A stretch of DNA of 64,000 nt from Pandoraea norimbergensis (GTDB lineage: Bacteria; Pseudomonadota; Gammaproteobacteria; Burkholderiales; Burkholderiaceae). The stretch lies in assembly GCF_001465545.3 (NCBI RefSeq), contig NZ_CP013480.3:124001-188000 (forward strand), given 5' to 3'. The notes under the pieces were generated by a model. The model ran no database searches and had not been told where the DNA came from. It worked only from the letters and a program-made list of their open reading frames with translations. The translations under genes and the position numbers were made by a program. The stretch's first letter is position 1. Each line of letters opens with the position of its first letter. This document shows positions 34,011 to 43,036 of this stretch, piece by piece.

Positions 34011-35207
34011 ATGAGTGAGATTCGCTTCTGTGAGGTGAGCGATCTGGCCGACGCGCGTGAGCAGTTGGCCGACATTCGCCACCATATCCACCAACACCCC
34101 GAACTGTCCTACGAGGAAGTCGACACGTCACGTTACGTGGCGGAGAAGCTTGAGGGTTGGGGATATCAGGTCACGCGCAACGTGGGTGGCCACGGCGTAG
34201 TGGCATCGCTCACCGCGGGCACCAGCGGTCGCACCGTGGGCGTGCGCGCCGACATGGACGCGCTGCCGATTCACGAGCAGACCGGCCTCGCCTACGCCAG
34301 TGTGCACGACGGCAAGATGCACGCTTGCGGCCACGACGGTCACACGACCGTGCTGCTGGGCGCTGCACAGCAACTCGCCAAGACGCGCAATTTCGACGGC
34401 ACCGTGAATCTGATTTTCCAACCGGCGGAAGAAGCCGGTTCGAACAGCGGCGCCGAGCAGATGATCGCCGACGGTCTCTTCGAGCGCTTCCCGTGCCAGG
34501 CGATTTTCGGTCTGCACAACCACCCGGGCGTGGCCACGGGCACGTTCGGTTTTCGCGCGGGCCCGCTGATGGCCGCCTGCGACACCGTGAAGGTGAAGAT
34601 TCATGGCCGTGGCGGTCATGCCGCACGTCCGCATCTGGCCGTCGATCCGGTGATGATCGGCAGCAGCCTCGTGATGGCGCTGCAAACGGTGGTGGCTCGC
34701 AACATCGATCCGACCGAAGCCGCCGTGGTCACGGTCGGCACGTTCCACGCCGGTTTCGCACCGAACGTGATTCCCGAATCGGCCACGATGGAAATGAGCG
34801 TGCGCTCGTTCTCGGCAGCAGTGCGCGCCAAGCTCGAAGAGCGCATTCGTGCGCTGGTCACGACGCATGTCGAAGGCTATGGCGGCACGGCCGAGATCGA
34901 GTACATCCGCGGGTATCCGGTGCTCGTGAACAGCGAAGCCGAAACGGAATTCGCGCGCAGCGTGGCCGAAGAACTGGTGGGCAACGAGCACATCATTTCG
35001 CCGTTCCCGCCGATCGCCGGCAGCGAAGATTTCGCGTACTACCTGCAAAAGGTGCCGGGCTGCTTCATCCGCCTCGGTAACGGCGTGGGCGAAGGCCGCC
35101 CGATGCTGCACAACGCCAAATACGATTTCAACGACGACAATCTGACCATCGGGGCCGCCTTCTGGACGCGTCTGGTCGAACGTTTCCTTGCGAAGGACCG
35201 AGCATGA
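34011..35207 (+). CDS. M20D amidohydrolase (hippurate hydrolase-like)
   Basis: 398 aa. The M20D pattern is complete: ADMDALPIHEQTG, ACGHDGHTTVLLGA (metal ligands), FQPAEEAGS, LHNHPGV, the lid-domain HGRGGHAARP and C-terminal AGSEDFAYY. Such enzymes split N-acyl amino acids or hippurate in the cytoplasm. ATG 34011 has GGAG at 34000-34003. The stop overlaps the transporter start (ATGA), so the pair imports and hydrolyses one compound. Confidence 0.9.
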   Translation: MSEIRFCEVSDLADAREQLADIRHHIHQHPELSYEEVDTSRYVAEKLEGWGYQVTRNVGGHGVVASLTAGTSGRTVGVRADMDALPIHEQTGLAYASVHDGKMHACGHDGHTTVLLGAAQQLAKTRNFDGTVNLIFQPAEEAGSNSGAEQMIADGLFERFPCQAIFGLHNHPGVATGTFGFRAGPLMAACDTVKVKIHGRGGHAARPHLAVDPVMIGSSLVMALQTVVARNIDPTEAAVVTVGTFHAGFAPNVIPESATMEMSVRSFSAAVRAKLEERIRALVTTHVEGYGGTAEIEYIRGYPVLVNSEAETEFARSVAEELVGNEHIISPFPPIAGSEDFAYYLQKVPGCFIRLGNGVGEGRPMLHNAKYDFNDDNLTIGAAFWTRLVERFLAKDRA

Positions 35208-36514
35208 GCACTGCAACGCAATCGTTTCCGGCGAACGACACCAGCGCCTCGCCGATGACCCCGGCGCAACAGCGCAAGGTCGTCTTTGCCGCCGTCATCG
35301 GCAATCTGCTGGAGTTCTTCGACTTCACGGTCTACAGCTACTTCGCACTGACCATCGGCAAGCAGTTCTTCCCGTCGGACGATCCGATCACGTCCTCGCT
35401 GCTGGCGTTCGCCGTGTTTGCCGTGGGTTTCGTGATGCGCCCGCTCGGCGGCATCGTGCTCGGCCGTTACGCCGACCGCGCCGGCCGCAAGCCCGCGCTC
35501 ACGCTCACCATCGGCCTGATGGCCATCGGTTCGGCCGCCATCGGTCTGGCACCGACGTACGCGCAAATCGGCATTGCTGCGCCGTTGCTGATCGTCGGCG
35601 CGCGCCTGTTGCAGGGTTTCGCACAGGGCGGCGAGTTCGGTGCGGCGACGGCCACGCTGCTGGAAGTGGGCGGTGCGAAGAGCCGTGGTTTCCGTGCGAG
35701 CTGGCAGTTGGCAAGTCAGGGCGCTGCTGCGCTGCTGGGCTCGGGCCTTGCCGCGAGTCTGGGCTTCCTGCTCTCCGACGACACGATGCACAACTGGGGC
35801 TGGCGTATTCCGTTCTTGCTCGGCACGTTGATCGCCCCGGTCGGTATCTACCTGCGCCGCCATATTCAGGAAGAGCCGCCCAAGGCGAAGGTCGTCGCCG
35901 GGCGCAACGATCCGAAGCGCGCCGTGTACGTGCGTAACTGGTTCCTCACGATCTTCTCGATCATGGGCATGTCGGTGTCGACGTACGTGATGATGTATTA
36001 CATGCCGACGTACTGCATTCAGTACCTCGGACTGCCGCCGAAGATGTCGATGCTCGCGGGCGTTGCCGCCAGCACGATCTCGCTGGTGATGTGCCCGATC
36101 TACGGCGCATGGTCGGACAAGATGGGCCGCCGCAAGCCGCTCACGATCACCGGCCGCGTGTTGCTGATCGTGCTGCTCTACCCGGCGTTCTGGGTCATGA
36201 CGCACTTCCCGTCGCTGCCGGTGGTGCTCGCGGCGCTGGTCGTGCTGATGTTCTGCTACACGATGGGTTCGGCACCGGCGTATGCGCTGATGCCGGAGAA
36301 CTTCCCGAAGCATCTGCGTGCAGGTTACATGTCGAGCGCTTACGCCATTGCCGTGTCGCTGTTCGGCGGCACTGCACAGCTGGTGGCGGGCTGGTTGATT
36401 CGTGTCACGGGCAACAAGATGGCCCCGGCGTGGTACATGATCGCCTGCGTGCTGATCTCGCTTATCGCTGTGTCGATGTTTGAAGAAACCGGCAACAAGG
36501 TGCTCGACGAGTAA
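35204..36514 (+). CDS. MHS family MFS transporter
   Basis: 436 aa, twelve helices. IGNLLEFFDFTVYSYFA in helix 1 and GRYADRAGRKPALTLTI in the 2-3 loop mark the metabolite:H+ symporter family (citrate, ketoglutarate, shikimate types). LLQGFAQGGEFGAA is the typical helix 4 segment. It is translationally coupled to the M20D amidohydrolase, so its substrate is probably an N-acylated amino acid. A terminator follows 40 bases on. Confidence 0.9.
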   Translation: MSTATQSFPANDTSASPMTPAQQRKVVFAAVIGNLLEFFDFTVYSYFALTIGKQFFPSDDPITSSLLAFAVFAVGFVMRPLGGIVLGRYADRAGRKPALTLTIGLMAIGSAAIGLAPTYAQIGIAAPLLIVGARLLQGFAQGGEFGAATATLLEVGGAKSRGFRASWQLASQGAAALLGSGLAASLGFLLSDDTMHNWGWRIPFLLGTLIAPVGIYLRRHIQEEPPKAKVVAGRNDPKRAVYVRNWFLTIFSIMGMSVSTYVMMYYMPTYCIQYLGLPPKMSMLAGVAASTISLVMCPIYGAWSDKMGRRKPLTITGRVLLIVLLYPAFWVMTHFPSLPVVLAALVVLMFCYTMGSAPAYALMPENFPKHLRAGYMSSAYAIAVSLFGGTAQLVAGWLIRVTGNKMAPAWYMIACVLISLIAVSMFEETGNKVLDE

Positions 36515-36553
36515 TCGTTCGACGCTTGAGGTATCTGAGGTATCGCTTCACTG

Positions 36554-36590
36554 AGGCGGCGACGGGAGACTGTCGCCGCCTTTTGTTTTT
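36554..36590 (+). terminator. Intrinsic terminator
   Basis: AGGCGGCGAC (36554-36563) pairs with GTCGCCGCCT (36572-36581) and is followed by TTTGTTTTTT. It ends the M20D-MHS operon. Confidence 0.85.
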
Positions 36591-36769
36591 TGCGGGAGAC
36601 GGCGCGAATCCTGTCATGACACTGCGGTGCCGGGCATTGGGATTGCACACCGTGTGGGCAGCCGGGCACAGACCCACGGCAGTCTTCGATAGTGGGCGCG
36701 TGAGCGGTGGGGGACGATCCCGCCACGGTGTGCCGAGGGGTTCGGCGCACCACTACAGGAGCGCTCGCT

Positions 36770-37600
36770 ATGCCGGTTATCCCTTCCGTCTCACTCTCGC
36801 CGTCGGTCTTCTCCCCGCCGGCGGCCCCACCTGCCACGGTGGAGTCACTTGCCTTCGCGGCTGCGCAGGTCACTTCGGTGCCGTTGCCGCCTGTGGGCAG
36901 CGCAAGCCCGCGCGACCGATCCCCGACGTTGGACGCACGGCTGGCGCAGTTGCTGTCCGCCGATCTGCGGTCGGCGGGCGTGCACGTCGCGGCGCGCACG
37001 CGCCGCAGCATCTACGATCATCCGGTGGTCAACAAGACCCTCACCAATCTGTTTTACGAGATGAGCGCTGCGAATGCGCGCGGCGTCGGACCGCTGTCGA
37101 ATCGGGAATTGCTTAGCAGGCTGATCGAGCAGGCGCCGGAGGATGGGATATCGCAGGCGTCCATCCCGCGACTGATGGCCTATCGTTTGCCGTCGCTGTT
37201 GCTCACCGAGGATGGTTTCGAGCCGGGCACGATGAATGCGCTGTACTACAACCTTGGCAAACTGCGGTCATTCGCCTTCAGGCAGGCACCGCCGCCGCCG
37301 TACGTTGCCGAGGGGCGGGCATTGCTCGACGGTCTGATCGCAATGGACCACGAGGAGCACCTCGTCGCCGAACTCTCCCGTCGGAGCAATGTGGCGGTCA
37401 TGGTCCATGCCAAAGCCAACAACGTATCCGGTCTGGAAAACTGGGCGGCTTCGGACGGCTATCCGCCGCATCTCATTGCTGCCCGCGCCGTGGTGTTGGA
37501 TCACGTCAATCACGAACGCGGAGAGCCGACCGTCGTCGAGGCCGAGATCGAGGCTCGCCGCGTCGTCGCCGGAAACGATACCTTGGACAGTGCCGTGTAA
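36770..37600 (+). CDS. Hypothetical protein with Ser/Pro-rich N-terminus
   Basis: 276 aa; AGGAG at 36757-36761 fixes ATG 36770. Residues 1-60 are a Ser/Pro/Ala-rich, probably disordered leader (IPSVSLSPSVFSPPAAPPAT). The rest is a mixed soluble domain with an acidic-His cluster MDHEEHLVAEL near 196. No signal peptide or membrane segment is seen. A disordered Ser/Pro leader is common in secreted effectors, but no secretion genes are nearby. I do not recognise the family. Confidence 0.7.
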   Translation: MPVIPSVSLSPSVFSPPAAPPATVESLAFAAAQVTSVPLPPVGSASPRDRSPTLDARLAQLLSADLRSAGVHVAARTRRSIYDHPVVNKTLTNLFYEMSAANARGVGPLSNRELLSRLIEQAPEDGISQASIPRLMAYRLPSLLLTEDGFEPGTMNALYYNLGKLRSFAFRQAPPPPYVAEGRALLDGLIAMDHEEHLVAELSRRSNVAVMVHAKANNVSGLENWAASDGYPPHLIAARAVVLDHVNHERGEPTVVEAEIEARRVVAGNDTLDSAV

Positions 37601-37655
37601 CGCTGCAACATCGCCCGGCAACTGTGGACCTGCGTGACGACACCGCTCGACGGCA

Positions 37656-37692
37656 GGCGTCGTTGATCCCGATCGCAGCGACGCCCATTTTT
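37656..37692. terminator. Hairpin between convergent genes
   Basis: GGCGTCG (37656-37662) pairs with CGACGCC (37679-37685), followed by CATTTTT. It is placed to end the gene finishing at 37600. Confidence 0.5.
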
Positions 37693-37693
37693 G

Positions 37694-39196
37694 CTACGGT
37701 GCGTCGAACGTGACGTCCCGATCCAGCGGATACACCGGACGATTCACGCGCGAGAACGGGAACAGCGCGTAGTTCGAACTCGTCACGCCGTTGCTGTCGC
37801 ATTCCACCAGCCCCGCCGAGATCGGCACGAACACCGGGCGGCAGTACATGCGGGACTTGAGCAGCAAAAAGCGCTCGCTGCGCGGATCGAGCCCCACGCA
37901 CGTGAAGACACCGTGGTCCCACGGCTCGTGCGTGCGCTCGGTGACCACGATGCGCGCTGTGCCGATATCGAACAACACCGTGCGGCCCATGTAGCAACGC
38001 TGCCCGGTGTATGTCGGCCCGGTGACGATATATTCGCCATCGCTGATCTTGCGCACGATGCCGGTGAGTACCGGTGGTGTCTTGGTGATGCCCAACTGCG
38101 GCATGGCGCGCTTGTTGCCGAGGGCAAGCGTGAGCTCCGCGCCCTCGCCTGCGGCAATGAGCGTGGCGACCGCTTCCGGATCACAGAGCGGCCCCACGCC
38201 AATGCCGGAGAGGCCACCCGCGAGCGCTGCCTCCAGCACATCCATCGTGTCGCAGGTGCCGCCGGACATGCAGTTATCGCTGTGATCGAGCAGCAGCACC
38301 GGCTTGTCGGCACCCTGCGCGAGTCGTTTCGCTTCGGCAATCGATTCGGCCAGTGGCGCACTGTGATAGACAAAACCGTCACGCTCGTCCCATGCCTGCC
38401 GCGCGATGCGATCAGCCACCGCCTGTGCGCGTGCGACACCATCATTGCCCTCGTCGGCAGTGACCACCACGCTGATGCATGGCGCCGGAATGTCGGCCAG
38501 CGAGAAGCCCGAGAAGACCGACACCGCCGGAATGCCCTCCTCGGCCTCCGCACGGCGTGCCGCATCCAGTGCGCGCTTCATTGCACCACCGTGGCTCGTG
38601 CTGCGCAGCGAGTGCACCATCAACGGCGGCTGTTGCCACACCACGCGAGGGCGGCGTTTTCCAGCCAGCAAGTCGAACAGCAGCCGTCCGGCATGCTCGC
38701 CGGTTTCGTACATGTCGACGTGCGGATAGGTTTTGAAACCCACGACGATGTCGGCGTTGGTCACGATCTTCGACGTGACGTTGGCGTGCAGATCCAGTGC
38801 GACGGCAATCGGGGTGTCTGGTGCGGCAGCACGAACGCGTTCGAGCAGATCGCCCTCGCCGTCGTCACTGTTCTCGGCCACCATCGCGCCGTGCAGATCG
38901 AGCAGAATGGCGTCGACACCCGTCGCCGCTGCGACGATGCGACGGCACAGTTCGTCATATGCCGCCGCTGCGACCGGGCCACTCGGATTCGCACCGGCAG
39001 ACACCGGCGTCACCATCTCGGCGCCCGCCGCTTGCGCCAGATCGATGAAGGCCGCCATCGCGGTGCGCATGCCCTTGTTGTCGCGATAGGCCTCACCGTC
39101 ATACGTCGGTCCGTGATTGCCGAACGCTTCAATCGGTGTCGGCACGGGCGAGAACGTATTGGTCTCGTGATTCATGCGGGCAATCATCACTTTCAT
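37694..39196 (-). CDS. M81 family metallopeptidase, MlrC-like
   Basis: 500 aa. It starts MKVMIARMNHETNTFSPVPT, the signature N-terminus of the MlrC (microcystinase C) family. Zinc-site motifs LLDLHGAM and ALDLHANV, with MYETGEHAG and SDNCMSGGTCDT, are all present. GGGAGG about 6 bases upstream fixes the start. It overlaps the preceding M20 gene by ATGA and is the last gene of the leftward liv operon. MlrC degrades microcystin fragments in sphingomonads; here a small amide, peptide or hydantoin-like compound is more likely. Confidence 0.88.
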   Translation of the reverse strand: MKVMIARMNHETNTFSPVPTPIEAFGNHGPTYDGEAYRDNKGMRTAMAAFIDLAQAAGAEMVTPVSAGANPSGPVAAAAYDELCRRIVAAATGVDAILLDLHGAMVAENSDDGEGDLLERVRAAAPDTPIAVALDLHANVTSKIVTNADIVVGFKTYPHVDMYETGEHAGRLLFDLLAGKRRPRVVWQQPPLMVHSLRSTSHGGAMKRALDAARRAEAEEGIPAVSVFSGFSLADIPAPCISVVVTADEGNDGVARAQAVADRIARQAWDERDGFVYHSAPLAESIAEAKRLAQGADKPVLLLDHSDNCMSGGTCDTMDVLEAALAGGLSGIGVGPLCDPEAVATLIAAGEGAELTLALGNKRAMPQLGITKTPPVLTGIVRKISDGEYIVTGPTYTGQRCYMGRTVLFDIGTARIVVTERTHEPWDHGVFTCVGLDPRSERFLLLKSRMYCRPVFVPISAGLVECDSNGVTSSNYALFPFSRVNRPVYPLDRDVTFDAP

Positions 39197-40455
39197 GCGA
39201 CACCTCCCGCGCGTTGCAGCATCGCCTGAAGCAGCACGTTGCAACCGGCTTCCAGATGCGCCGGATCGGCGTCTTCGATTTCGTTGTGGCTGATGCCGTC
39301 CTTGCAGGGCACGAAGATCATCGCCGTGGGCGCCACACGCGCGAGATAAACGGCGTCGTGCCCGGCACCGCTGATCGCATCCATCGACGACAGTCCGAGC
39401 GCCTGCGCGCCGCTGCGGATGGCCTCGACGAGTTCCGGTGCAAAGGGTTGCGGCGGAAAGTACACCACTTGCTCGACTGTCACATCGATCCCGTTGGTGG
39501 CGAGTGCGGTGCATTCGGCGCGCAACTTGGCATCGAGCACATCGAGTGTGGCGTCGTCGGCGGCACGTAAGTCGACGGATAACTTCACGCGCCCGGGAAT
39601 GACGTTGCGCGAGTTCGGATAGTTGTCGACCCAGCCCACGGTGCCGCGCGAATGCGGGGCATGTTCACACGCGATGCGATTGACGGCCTGAATCAGTTGC
39701 GCCGCACTCAACAAAGCGTCGCGACGTAGTTCCATGGGTGTGGGGCCTGCGTGGGCTTCCATGCCGGTGATGACCACGTCGTACCAACGCTGTCCCAGTG
39801 CGCCCTGCACGACGCCGATGGTCTTGTGGTTGGCCTCCAGCACAGGACCCTGTTCGATGTGCGCTTCGAAGTACGCGCCGACGGTGCCCGGTTTTCCGAT
39901 GGGGGATTCCGATCCGGCATAACCGATCGCGGCGAGCGCGTCGGCCACGCTGATGCCGTCGTGGTCCTTCTGTACCAGCGCGTGATCGAGCGTGAAGGCG
40001 CCTGCGTAGACGCCGGAGCCCATCATCACCGGCACGAAACGCGAGCCTTCCTCGTTGGTCCAGACGGCGACTTCGAGCGGCGCGTCGGTGTCGATGCCGC
40101 GATCGTTGAGCGTGCGCAGCACCTCAAGCCCGGCGAGCACGCCATAGTTGCCGTCGAACTTGCCGCCAGTGGGTTGCGTGTCGATATGGCTGCCGGTCAT
40201 GACGGGGGGCAAGTTGTTGTTGCGCCCGGCGCGCCGCGCAAAGATATTGCCGATGGCATCGACACGCACGGTGCAGCCGATCTCCGTCGCCCACTTCACG
40301 AAGAGATCGCGGCCCTGCCGGTCGAGATCGGTCAGCGCCAGACGGCACACGCCGCCCTTGGCGGTGGCACCGATCTGCGCGAGTTGCATGAGGCTGTCCC
40401 ACAGGCGCGCGCCGTCGATGCGCACTGCGGCAGCGGTTGGGTCGAGACGTTCCAT
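39193..40455 (-). CDS. M20 family Zn-dependent hydrolase (allantoate/N-carbamoyl amino acid amidohydrolase type)
   Basis: 420 aa. Dinuclear metal motifs are in order: TGSHIDTQPTGGKFDG, WTNEEGSRF, EAHIEQGPVLE, GMEAHAGPTPM (substrate binding) and SGAGHDAVYLARV. These define the AmaB/AllC branch, which releases CO2 and ammonia from ureido groups or hydrolyses N-carbamoyl amino acids. Context with an amino-acid-type ABC importer and an M81 enzyme suggests a two-step amide or ureide breakdown route. Confidence 0.9.
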   Translation of the reverse strand: MERLDPTAAAVRIDGARLWDSLMQLAQIGATAKGGVCRLALTDLDRQGRDLFVKWATEIGCTVRVDAIGNIFARRAGRNNNLPPVMTGSHIDTQPTGGKFDGNYGVLAGLEVLRTLNDRGIDTDAPLEVAVWTNEEGSRFVPVMMGSGVYAGAFTLDHALVQKDHDGISVADALAAIGYAGSESPIGKPGTVGAYFEAHIEQGPVLEANHKTIGVVQGALGQRWYDVVITGMEAHAGPTPMELRRDALLSAAQLIQAVNRIACEHAPHSRGTVGWVDNYPNSRNVIPGRVKLSVDLRAADDATLDVLDAKLRAECTALATNGIDVTVEQVVYFPPQPFAPELVEAIRSGAQALGLSSMDAISGAGHDAVYLARVAPTAMIFVPCKDGISHNEIEDADPAHLEAGCNVLLQAMLQRAGGVA

Positions 40456-40474
40456 GTTTCACCAGTCCTTAGGG

Positions 40475-40505
40475 GCGTCCGCCCCGCCGAGGGGCGGGCG
40501 GACGC
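40475..40505 (-). promoter_or_regulatory. Strong hairpin between livF and the hydrolase gene
   Basis: GCGTCCGCCC (40475-40484) pairs exactly with GGGCGGACGC (40496-40505). With no T-run, it may set the relative amounts of transporter and hydrolase mRNA rather than end transcription. Confidence 0.45.
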
Positions 40506-40575
40506 ATTGGCACAATGGCGCGCGCGCTGAGCGGCGTAGCGAGCGCGCCGGGTTCGTTGGTACGGCGTCGGGCGC

Positions 40576-41277
40576 TCAGGCCACGCCCACGCCGAGGTAG
40601 CGGTCTTTGACCACGTCGTCGGCGAGAAAGGCGGCGTTGTCGGCGCCGTAGACGATCACGCCCTGCTCGACGATGTAATGCCGGTCGGCGAGCTGCGTGC
40701 AGACTTCCAGATTCTGTTCGACCAGCAGGATCGCGACGCCCGCCTGTTTGATGAGTTTCAACTGCGCCACGATCTCTTCGACGATCACCGGTGCCAGTCC
40801 TTCCACCGGCTCATCGAGCATGAGCAGGCGCGGGTGATTCATCAGCGCGCGGCCAATGGCAAGCATCTGTTGTTCGCCGCCGGAGAGCTGCGCACCGCCG
40901 TTTTTGCGACGCTCCTGCAAGCGCGGAAAGATGCGGTAGATATCGGCGAGCTGCCACGGGGAATCGCGTCGCGCACCGAGCTTGAGATTCTCTTCAACCG
41001 TGAGCAGCTTGAAGATGCCGCGATGCTCCGGCACGAAGCACACGCCACGCGCCGCAATGCGGTGAGCGGGCTGACCCGCGACCGGTTTGCCGAGGAACGA
41101 AATGCTGCCCGCTTTCGGTGTAACGACACCCGCGATGGTCTTGAGCGTGGTCGACTTGCCTGCGCCGTTGCGCCCGAGCAGGGTGACGAGTTCGCCGTCA
41201 CCGACCGTCAGCGAGACCCCTTGCAAGATGTGGCTCTTGCCGTAATAGCTGTGAACGCCTGCGACGTCGAGAATCAT
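40576..41277 (-). CDS. livF: Branched-chain amino acid-type ABC transporter ATPase LivF
   Basis: 233 aa. Walker A GRNGAGKSTTLK, signature LSGGEQQMLAIG, Walker B LLMLDEPVEGL and switch VEQN are intact, and FVPEHRGIF is typical of LivF. Its start overlaps the livG stop (ATGA). It drives import of the substrate captured by the LivK-like protein. Confidence 0.92.
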   Translation of the reverse strand: MILDVAGVHSYYGKSHILQGVSLTVGDGELVTLLGRNGAGKSTTLKTIAGVVTPKAGSISFLGKPVAGQPAHRIAARGVCFVPEHRGIFKLLTVEENLKLGARRDSPWQLADIYRIFPRLQERRKNGGAQLSGGEQQMLAIGRALMNHPRLLMLDEPVEGLAPVIVEEIVAQLKLIKQAGVAILLVEQNLEVCTQLADRHYIVEQGVIVYGADNAAFLADDVVKDRYLGVGVA

Positions 41278-42041
41278 GCGCGGCCTCCGGTGATCATGTT
41301 GCCGAGATACGCCGCGCGCACGCGCTCGTCGGCGCGAATGGCATCGGGTTTGCCTTCGACCAGCACACGGCCTTGCTGCATCACGGTGATCGTGTCGGAG
41401 ATGTCCATCACGATGTTCATGTTGTGCTCGATGAGCACGACGGTGTGATCGTCACGCAGGCCGCGAATGAGTTGCTTCATGTCGTCGAGATCGTCGATAC
41501 CCATGCCCGAGGTTGGCTCGTCGAGAAAGATTGCCTTGGGACGTGCAGCGAGTGCCATGCCGACTTCGAGCCGGCGCTGCTGTCCGTGCGAGAGTGCACC
41601 TGCGGCGGTGTTGGCGTGACGCGTGAGGGCGAGCCGGGTGAGTACGTCGTCGACGACGGATGCGCAGGCGCGGGCACCTTCCGCTTTGCTCCAGCACGAC
41701 AGCGCACGACGCGGTGTAACGCCAAGCGCCGCGAGCCGGAGGTTCTCTCGCACCGACAGGTTCTGGAACAGCGCCGTGACCTGAAACGAACGCGCGATGC
41801 CGCGCTGTACGCGCCGGTAGTCGGCTTCGGTCGTCACGTCGTGGCCATCGAACAGGATGCGCCCTCCCGAGACGGGAACGGTACCCGTGAGCATGTGAAA
41901 CAGCGTGGTCTTGCCCGCGCCGTTCGGGCCGATCACGGAGTGCACCGTGCGCGGCGCGACGCGCAGATCGACGCCATGCAGGGCCGTGAACTTGCCGTAG
42001 CGTTTGACGATGCCGGCGGCTTCGATGAGAGCGTCGCTCAT
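41274..42041 (-). CDS. livG: Branched-chain amino acid-type ABC transporter ATPase LivG
   Basis: 255 aa. Walker A GPNGAGKTTLFH, signature LSHGQQRRLEVG, Walker B AIFLDEPTSGM and IEHNM are present. The ARSFQVTALFQNLSVREN segment is characteristic of LivG. ATGA overlaps with livM and livF indicate translational coupling. Confidence 0.92.
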   Translation of the reverse strand: MSDALIEAAGIVKRYGKFTALHGVDLRVAPRTVHSVIGPNGAGKTTLFHMLTGTVPVSGGRILFDGHDVTTEADYRRVQRGIARSFQVTALFQNLSVRENLRLAALGVTPRRALSCWSKAEGARACASVVDDVLTRLALTRHANTAAGALSHGQQRRLEVGMALAARPKAIFLDEPTSGMGIDDLDDMKQLIRGLRDDHTVVLIEHNMNIVMDISDTITVMQQGRVLVEGKPDAIRADERVRAAYLGNMITGGRA

Positions 42042-43036
42042 GTCGGGTCTCCCTGCGTGTCCAGTTTGCTGCGCTCATCCGCATCGGGCCGCTTTCCACC
42101 CAGCCGGTACCACAACGACTCGGCCACGCCCCAGAGCCCCTTGTGCATGAACAGGCTCACGGCGATGAGCAGCAGGCCGAGTAACAGCAGCCAGCGCGGC
42201 CACAACGTCGAGAGCCAGTCGGATGCCAGCACGTAGAACGCTGCGCCAAGCACCGACGCGAACAGGTTGCCGGTGCCGCCAATGACCGTCATCACGAGAA
42301 TCATCTCGCTCGTGTGGTACTCGATGTTCGACAGCGGTGCGATGCCCGTCATCAATGCATGCAGTGCGCCGGCCAGCGCGGTGACCGCGCCCGAAATCGC
42401 GAAGGCCACGAGCTTGAACGTCTTCACGTGGTAGCCGATGGCCGCCGCTCGCGTTTCGTTGTCGCGAATGGCGAGCAATGTGCGCCCGAACACCGAATCG
42501 GCCACGCGCAGCAGCACCGCGAACACGATCAGGAAGATCACCGCCACGAAGGTGTAGTACTGCCACGGCGTGGTGAGCGGGATCAACGTCTGGCCGCCGA
42601 CAGCGAGCGATTTGCGCGGGATGTCCAGCAGACCGTTGTCGCCGCCAGTCCAATCAGTGGCGGTGTAGGCGACGAAGTAGAACATCTGCGCGCAGGCGAG
42701 GGTGAGCATCACGAAGTACGTGCCCTTTTGCCGGATCGCAAAGCTGCCGACGACGGCGGCGATCAACGCACCGAGCACGATGGCGATGACGATGGCCAGC
42801 GGCATGGGCAGCGCCGTGCGCGTGAGCAGAATGCCGAGCGTGTAACTGCCGAGGCCGAAGAAGATGCCTTGACCGAACGACAGCAACCCGGTGTAGCCGA
42901 GCAGCAGGTTGCAGCCCAGCACTGCGAGGGCGTAGACGAGGACTTCGGTGGCGAGCGTGCCCGACGAGAGCGTCGCGGGCAGGATCAGCGTGACGGCGGC
43001 AGCCAGCAGCCAAAAACGATAGCGTACGAACATCAT
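42038..43036 (-). CDS. livM: Branched-chain amino acid-type ABC permease LivM
   Basis: 332 aa with multiple hydrophobic helices. GYTGLLSFGQGIFFGLGSYT is the LivM hallmark, and RDNETRAAAIGYHVKTFKL is the EAA-like coupling loop. ATG 43036 overlaps the livH stop by four bases and follows GGGAGAGG. The much longer upstream open frame is the antisense-like shadow of livH. Confidence 0.92.
   Translation of the reverse strand: MMFVRYRFWLLAAAVTLILPATLSSGTLATEVLVYALAVLGCNLLLGYTGLLSFGQGIFFGLGSYTLGILLTRTALPMPLAIVIAIVLGALIAAVVGSFAIRQKGTYFVMLTLACAQMFYFVAYTATDWTGGDNGLLDIPRKSLAVGGQTLIPLTTPWQYYTFVAVIFLIVFAVLLRVADSVFGRTLLAIRDNETRAAAIGYHVKTFKLVAFAISGAVTALAGALHALMTGIAPLSNIEYHTSEMILVMTVIGGTGNLFASVLGAAFYVLASDWLSTLWPRWLLLLGLLLIAVSLFMHKGLWGVAESLWYRLGGKRPDADERSKLDTQGDPT

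Noticed and set aside
37783..38565. Second leftward frame inside the MlrC-like gene
   Set aside because: Arg/Ser-rich shifted-frame shadow.
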